A stretch of DNA of 64,000 nucleotides, taken from contig OX422211.1 in the NCBI GenBank assembly GCA_949130495.1, positions 533,544,017 to 533,608,016 of the forward strand. Direction: 5' to 3'. Below the pieces are notes generated by a model. The model saw only the letters and a program-made list of their open reading frames with translations. It was not told the origin of the DNA and made no database searches. Below, one piece after another: positions 58,637 to 64,000 of this stretch. The stretch comes from Sambucus nigra. Taxonomy: Eukaryota; Streptophyta; Magnoliopsida; Dipsacales; Adoxaceae. The position numbers and the translations under genes are program-made. Every line of letters begins with the position of its first letter. The stretch's first letter is position 1.

Positions 58637-59066
58637 AGGCCTGAACTCACTTGCAATGAGAGCCCATATATGATAGATATCACTCTCAACAAATCCAAAA
58701 AACCTCTCTCGAAGTCAACGTGATTTCCACACCCAAATCCCTTTCCAACCTTCACTTTTCATCATCCTTTTCTTTAAACTTGGTGAATTCACTACCCTCC
58801 ATCATCATCCAAGTCTAAGGGCTGCTCTCCAACATTCAAGACCAAGCTCAAGATCTTTAAGAAGGTCCAATTTTCTCAACTCTCTCCTTAAATTCTCATA
58901 AATTCGCAATAACTTGTTTTATTACTTTTTATTTAGTATTATTGCACATCTCTTATTTTCATAAAAACAAAAACCCAAAAAAAAAAGAAAAAGAGAGTTT
59001 GCTCATAAATTCCAAACGGAAATTCTCACACTTTTCTTACACTTTTCTCACAACTAAAATACTTTT

Positions 59067-59068
<2 letters not shown>

Positions 59069-59113
<45 letters not shown>
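59069..59113. repeat. (CA)n microsatellite
   Basis: Uninterrupted CA repeat of about 22 units within the Tat LTR. Confidence 0.95.
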
Positions 59114-59115
<2 letters not shown>

Positions 59116-59698
59116 CACAAATAAGAGAATCCCCCGGTTGGATTTATGGGATAAACCCCACCCCCGTTTTGCATGCGAACTACGTGGACTTTGATGCCTC
59201 TATAGGCTACGTAGGCGTCTCAGGGTAAAACCCGAGACTCAAGTCCTATTTTTACCTTTTCTCTCATTTTCTATTTTTTATAAACTCCACCCTCTTATAT
59301 TATATATATATATATACATATATTTGTTCTTAGTGGCGTATTATTCCGCATGCGTTATCGTTCCATCATAACGGTCAACGTAAGGATAATCGCGTAAATC
59401 CTATTTTTAATACTATTTTTATACCTTCCTACGGATGACTCGCTTTACCTCTTCCGTGGTACAAGTCGATGATTCCTATCTCCACTATATATACACATGC
59501 ATACACATCACAGGGAAAATAATAAAAACCCATGAGAGACCGAAAGGGCGGAATGGGTGCCTGACACCTTCCCATTTCGTAACTTAGCCTCCAGACCCTT
59601 ATCGAATCATTTTGGTTTCGTACGCACCAGTATGTCTTGGGATGCTGTCCGTCGGGATGGCTTCCCATTTTCTTTTGTCTATTTTGAGTAAAATAGAC

Positions 59699-59715
59699 TG
59701 GCGACTCTAATCTCT
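59699..59715 (+). other. Primer-site-like sequence after the Tat LTR
   Basis: TGGCGACTCTAATCTCT begins right after the inferred LTR end; TGGCGACTCT is the start of the tRNA-Arg-type primer site that I recall for Ogre/Tat elements. Such a site should follow a 5' LTR, not a 3' one. The rest of that internal region breaks off at a microsatellite by 59815. Confidence 0.55.
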
Positions 59716-59814
59716 CGACGCCGGCCGAAGAACTCCCGAGAGGGATGTGCGGGACCTAAGGATCCTCCCTCACGCTGCTCGCCCACCGCGAGGATCCGGG
59801 GGTGGGTGGGATGG

Positions 59815-59891
<77 letters not shown>
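59815..59891. repeat. (CA)n(TA)n microsatellite
   Basis: CA repeat to about 59850 followed by TA repeat to 59891. It marks the border between Tat-derived sequence and the gag-only element. A further TA repeat lies at 60394-60422. Confidence 0.95.
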
Positions 59892-59893
<2 letters not shown>

Positions 59894-59916
59894 AGCTTGG
59901 AATAATGTTTGTTGGG

Positions 59917-61249
59917 TGTAATTTTTATTTTAAAATGATATTCATTTTCAGAAGGTTTCTTTAAAACTTCAAAATAAAGTTTCTGGGCTAAAAAATTGAA
60001 TTTTAAGCCTTGTGGAACTTCGTTCAATACTGTCGTTCGAACGAATTTTTCGTTCCAACAAGAATGTTGTTCGAACGATTTTGCCAATGAATTTTCCCAA
60101 TTGGCCACTGGAACTTCGTTAGAAGTGTCGTTCGAACGAGATTTCTGGCGGGAAATGTTTTGGCAGTTTTAATCAATTTTTCCCCATGTTCCCACTTACT
60201 TTTACCCACTAACTCTTGACATAAGTTATATGTGTGGGAACCATGTATGAAAAACTAACTTTTGACATTCTCTAAACACCCTTTTTAGAGAAATTTCTAA
60301 GTTCAAAAGTTCATGTTTTAAGTGTTTGCATTTTCAAGAACATTATTCTTAAACACTTTTGTTTACACCCGTAGTTTGTCTATTCCAAGTTACCATATAT
60401 ATATATATATATATATATATATTTCTTGGAGTGTTTGGCACCGGGTTTACTCTACCGATTTGAAGAGTTCATTTGGGTTTACTTCTATAGCCCATAAAGA
60501 AGAAGTCTTGTTTGTTGCTGCGGCATTCTCATACAGTGAAAGGCACCGTGTGTGGTTGATGGGTTCCTAAAAGTCCGATCGGTGGATTCCGAGACCGCGG
60601 TGGACCTCTGTGGTTATTCGCTAGGTAGAGGTGTGTACAAGAAGGAACATCGGGGATTGGACGGAGTCAAGTCGAGTGTTGTAAGTCTTACTGTCTTGTA
60701 CTTGTAAAACCGTGCATAGTGGATTTGAGGCTAGGGTCGTTCGAGGTTTTTTCGTGTTGTGGGTTTTTCCTCGTACATCGCGGCGTAGTGTGACGGATTT
60801 ACTTTTATCTTGCAAAATAACTTAGAACGCATGATTAGAATAATTGAAGATAAATTTGGTTTAATTTTCACACTTAATTAAATTGGTACTATTTTAATTT
60901 GGGTAAATATTAATTTAATTCAAGTCAATAATTTTATTGGATAAAATTTGGTTTGGCCTAATTTGCAAAATTGAATTAACTATTTGTTAGGCAAATTTCT
61001 AGGACTTGGGTTAAGTTAATATGTTAAAGTGAAAAATGTATTTGTTGATTAATTTAATTTCACTTTGAGTTAAGTTTAATTTTAATTTGAAAGATATTAC
61101 AATTTGGTTTATGTAAAATTTGTTAAGCCATTTATATTCCGCCTCTTTAAAAAGAAATTGAAATTACTTTTGGTAAAATCTAAAAATTGGGGGTAATCAT
61201 TCCCAACAAGTTGTATCAGAGATTTGATTCAGAAAACCACACGTTTACA
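59917..61249 (+). repeat. 5' LTR of the third gag-only element
   Basis: Starts TGTAATTTTTATTTTAAAAT, like TGTAATGACATATTTTTATA of the LTR at 27287-28522. Ends CACGTTTACA, like CACGCTTTACA of the LTR at 32039. The start is inferred by this comparison. A second degraded primer-like TTGTATCAGAG at 61211 lies 38 bases before the end. Confidence 0.6.
60033..60139 (+). promoter_or_regulatory. U3 palindrome cluster of the third gag-only LTR
   Basis: TCGTTCGAACGA at 60033-60044 and 60128-60139 (both perfect palindromes), TTGTTCGAACGA near 60067-60078. The nearest downstream TATA candidates are TTATATGTG near 60223 and the TA repeat at 60394. Confidence 0.5.
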
Positions 61250-61265
61250 AATTGGTATCAGAACC
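61250..61265 (+). other. Primer binding site of the third gag-only element
   Basis: ATTGGTATCAGAACCGG follows the LTR end; matches the initiator-Met type for TTGGTATCAGA. The next phrase GAGCGCTAATTTATCGCG parallels the leader of the other copies. Confidence 0.72.
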
Positions 61266-61379
61266 GGAGCGCTAATTTATCGCGTCAAAGGTCTGTTTTT
61301 TTTCGGCTTTTATAATTTTTGTGCTCCTTGTATTTTTTAGCTGGTTCATTTTTTACTCACTCTCATTTTTTTGTTTTGT

Positions 61380-62163
61380 ATCTCTCGAAGGGACGCCTTA
61401 ATGATAATTTGTCCATTTTTAATGAAAATGAAGTTTTTGAAATTAGAGAGAAATTTAATGGGCTTAATAAGTGTAATAAAAATTTAAGAGAATTAAATGT
61501 GAGATTTGCAAAAAGAATTATGTTTCTTGAAAATGAAAATTTATGTTCTAAATCTAGAATTGAACTTTTGCAAACCTCGCTATCTCAAAAGATATTTTTC
61601 ATGAAAAGCTTATGGACATAAATTACAATTTTAATATTTTAAATATGTCCATGAAAGAGAGTGATAGTCGAGAAAAGACTCTTAGGGACACGTTTGCTCA
61701 CATTGAGGGGGAGTGTGATAACCTTCTAGAGGTAATAGAAAATTTAAAGAAGAAGTCCCGTAAAATTAAGGAGTCTAATTTATTACTTGAGTCCAAAATT
61801 TTAAAAATGAAAAATGACTTACAAGACTCGAGCAGTAGTTGTAATGGTTCTATCTCATCTTGTTCAAATATTTCTGTTGCTAAAGCTAAGACCATTGTTT
61901 GTTTTAGAGGGTCAACTTTATCCAAGTACTTTAGAAGAGGTCACACCTTAGGTATCATTCCTCGTGTTTTCACATGCTTACATTGTGGTAGGAAAGGTCA
62001 CCTTAAGTCATTTTGTTTTGATCTTAAAAGAAGTCCTTGGAAGTCTATGTCTAGCATTCCATTAGCTCCCAAATCCCATCATTTTAAATATACATCTATA
62101 TGGGTTAGGAAATCATTTTTAGATGCACTAGATATTAGATTTGTTGATTCTCATTTGCTTTAA
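61380..62163 (+). pseudogene. Short gag (coiled coil plus CCHC knuckle) of the third gag-only element
   Basis: Two frames overlap by 10 bases (61319-61621 and 61612-62163) because of a frameshift. The first gives a coiled-coil-like segment (LNVRFAKRIMFLENENL); the second a longer coiled coil (LEVIENLKKKSRKIKESN), a Ser-rich linker and the knuckle CLHCGRKGHLKSFC (about 61977-62020), then SPWKSMSSIPLAP. The N-terminal gag domain seen in the other copies is absent, with the coiled coil starting within 130 bases of the primer site. It might bind RNA via the knuckle; particle assembly is doubtful. Confidence 0.65.
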
Positions 62164-64000
62164 TATGAAACCTCCCTTGCTAAATTTAAAGGTTGAATGT
62201 GTTAGCTTTGTTTGCATACTCTAGCTTTTTGTGCTTCATATTATATATCATTGCTAGGTGTATGCATGTTTAATCATTTTAAAGTCATTGCTTTACCACA
62301 TATCTCATGCTAGAATTATGATTTTTGTTTATCATTTGTCTTTTAATTTTTTTGACTTAATGAAAAATACAAATGATTTTTGTTTGTCTTTTGAGTAAAT
62401 ATTTTTCTTTGTTTGGTTAAAAATTTCAAAAACTCAAAAAGATTTTTATTGTGTGTATTTTAGTTTAAAACATTTTATGTGGCATATACTTGTATTTGAA
62501 TCCCATCTTTTTCACACCCATGTGGCTAGAACTTTTGAGTAAGATTGTCAATCCTTAAAATATTCTTTACCATGCTTACATGGAGTAGTTAGATTTTGTG
62601 TTGCTATAATGGATTCTATTTTTATATGCCTCAATTCACACATGCACGACCTCACTTGAAATTATAACTTCACATGTATATTTGAGCTTTGTGAGGTGTT
62701 CTCCTACCAATCTTGTCATCTACATGTTATGTGATCTAGGAGGAGTAGTGCATGTTAAAATTCGTTGCACGCGAGAATGAGCGATAAAATGATATATATA
62801 AATGTGCACGGGGAAGGGATCCGAAAGGAACTATCATCCTTTGTGAGTAAGCCACCATTTACTTGGACCTAAAATAAATACGTGATCCAAAGGCCTAAAA
62901 GAATAACGGCATTAAAAGAAAATATTTTCCAAGGCCTTTTTTGTTTAGGTGGTTTATTCATTCAAAAGATTAAAATAATATGCTTAAATTGAGGGAGTTT
63001 GGATGGTATATCAACGATTTGCACAATGTCCGTTTATCCTAGTTGTACTTTCAATGTCAAGAATCTATTGGTTTGTATAATCATCAAAAGTCTAGGCTTG
63101 TATGCATTGTGTATGTTTGTTCATTAAGTTCAATTTATATTGTCACATGAGGTTATATTCAAATGTGATGAAATGTGCAATCAATTGAGAACTCCGTGAA
63201 CATGTTTTAAGTGATTGAATCTAAATTTTATTGTTACTAGTTCACACCCCAACACTTCCGTTTTCATATGACACATTTTTGCCATGCGAGTGTGAAAAGC
63301 TTATTGTATTTTGTGTCATGCGTGGTGTCCATACCTATATATATGCGAGTGTGCATTAGTGATATTCATTATATCTACATATATATGGTATTTTTTCTTG
63401 GCCTTTATTTATAGTCCACCTATGCTTCTAATTCATCATTGGTATCTATATTGGTGCATATTTTGTTGATATCACATGCTTAGTATCTTATGTATCAAAC
63501 TGGTATAATTTTTTTTGCATCTTCGTTGGTATCAGTTATTGTTTGTTGGATTAGTTATGATTTTGTTGCCCATATGCTTTCATGATCTTATCTCTCTAAG
63601 CTTCACGTTTAAATTAGTTGTTATCCTTTGTCTATTCCTGATCAAAAAGGGGGAGAATGATAGGGGGAGAAATGGTATTTATTCCTATTGTAATCGCATT
63701 TTAGTCTGGGAGATTTATCTTAGGGGGAGATGTCTTTCTAAGTAGGTAATTTATTTGATAAAGGGGAGAATTACTTTAGGGGGAGTATTTATTTTATGCA
63801 TTTAATATTCTTGATATTCCATATGCTTTTGATAGTTTTCTTAAATGTGCAGGAATTCTTCTAAGTGGAAACTTTCATCATCGGGAAATATATTGATCCT
63901 TGGTTTGTTTGAGCAAAGCTATGTATTTTGTATTTTGGGAGGGATATTTTTTTAAGCCTAGTAGAGCTTGACGACCCTTTAGAATTTTGTTTTGGTTTTT
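62164..64000 (+). other. Non-coding 3' region of the third gag-only element
   Basis: AT-rich, no gene. Contains GAGGGAGTTTGGATGG (62990-63005), many TTGGTATC phrases (63439-63535) and five G-rich tracts: AAAAGGGGGAGAATG, TAGGGGGAGAAATG, TTAGGGGGAGATG, AAAGGGGAGAATT and TAGGGGGAGTA (63644-63787). One of these is probably the polypurine tract. Confidence 0.55.

Larger units (their letters stand above)
47955..59697 (+). mobile_element. 3' half of a Tat-lineage Ty3/Gypsy element with antisense genes
   Basis: On +: end of integrase (47958-48761), a non-coding spacer, two genes on the opposite strand (49456-50525 and 53960-55554), minisatellites (56300-57690), a G-rich tract and an LTR of about 1.95 kb (57745-59697). 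Extra antisense frames between pol and the 3' LTR and tandem repeats in that region are known traits of Tat/Ogre-type elements. A younger LTR element at 51219-53579 interrupts it. The left part is missing beyond the CACTA insertion. Confidence 0.68.
57745..59697 (+). repeat. LTR of the Tat-lineage element
   Basis: A G-rich tract GTCGAGGGGCTC precedes TATAGACACCCCATT, close to the TGTAGACACC start of Tat LTRs. It contains U3 tandem repeats, a TATA box (58627-58636), GAACTACGTGGACTTTGATG and CTACGTAGGCGTCT (59178-59220). It ends about 59697 just before a primer-site-like TGGCGACTCT. No second copy is in the window, so both ends are inferred. Confidence 0.6.
59917..64000 (+). mobile_element. Third gag-only Copia-derived element, 5' part
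   Basis: Plus-strand order: LTR (59917-61249), primer site, short gag (about 61380-62163), long non-coding region with GAGGGAGTTTGGATGG (62990-63005) and repeated GGGGGAG tracts (63649-63785). No pol. It matches the two minus-strand copies landmark by landmark. The 3' LTR should lie beyond the right edge. Confidence 0.68.

Noticed and set aside
59770..60108. 112-codon minus frame with Ile-Tyr and Val-Cys runs
   Set aside because: Translation of the (CA)n(TA)n microsatellite; no domain.

Overview
This is a retrotransposon-dominated window from a flowering-plant nuclear genome. The DNA is AT-rich. It carries one intact-looking host gene at the left edge, plus Ty1/Copia and Ty3/Gypsy LTR elements, a LINE, a SINE, CACTA DNA transposons and long non-coding repeats. 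The initiator-Met-type primer sites (TGGTATCAGAGC), the chromodomain integrase and the plant mobile domain genes all point to a plant. The species cannot be named from the sequence alone.

Layout. (1) 1-1650: the 3' part of an intronless gene for a molybdenum-cofactor-sulfurase-like PLP protein, reading + and running off the left edge. (2) 1651-3865: intergenic. (3) 3871-36902: one ancient SIRE-like Copia element on the minus strand, about 10 kb originally, now spread over 33 kb by insertions and still bounded by the same 5-bp target duplication (GTTTT at 3866-3870 and 36903-36907). Inside it lie a SINE in the 3' LTR, a 5'-truncated LINE, an unclassified 2.8-kb insert, a complete Tekay/Del-type chromodomain Gypsy element (13161-25210, TSD TTAAT) that itself contains a 2.6-kb non-autonomous LTR element (18962-21580, TSD ATAAC), and a cluster of gag-only Copia-derived elements (26368-33080). 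(4) 38181-42030: another gag-only element on the minus strand. (5) 43062-47954: two CACTA transposon halves joined tail to tail. (6) 47955-59697: the 3' half of a Tat-lineage Gypsy element. It has the end of pol on +, then two plant-mobile-domain genes on the opposite strand (a DUF7745-like one and a MAIN-like one with three introns), two minisatellite arrays and a long LTR. A 2.4-kb non-autonomous LTR element is inserted between the two antisense genes. (7) 59917-64000: the start of a third gag-only element on +.

All recognised transposon genes here carry stops, frameshifts or truncations, so none looks autonomous as it stands. The most interesting signals are regulatory. A TTCGAA-centred palindrome is clustered in the U3 of four related LTRs just upstream of the TATA box. 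A TGCC-N4-GGCA palindrome lies upstream of three separate TATA boxes in the Tat element: the sense LTR promoter and the promoters of both antisense genes. Coordinates of element ends are exact where target duplications or LTR ends could be read, and approximate elsewhere. Family names come from recognising protein motifs; no database search was run.
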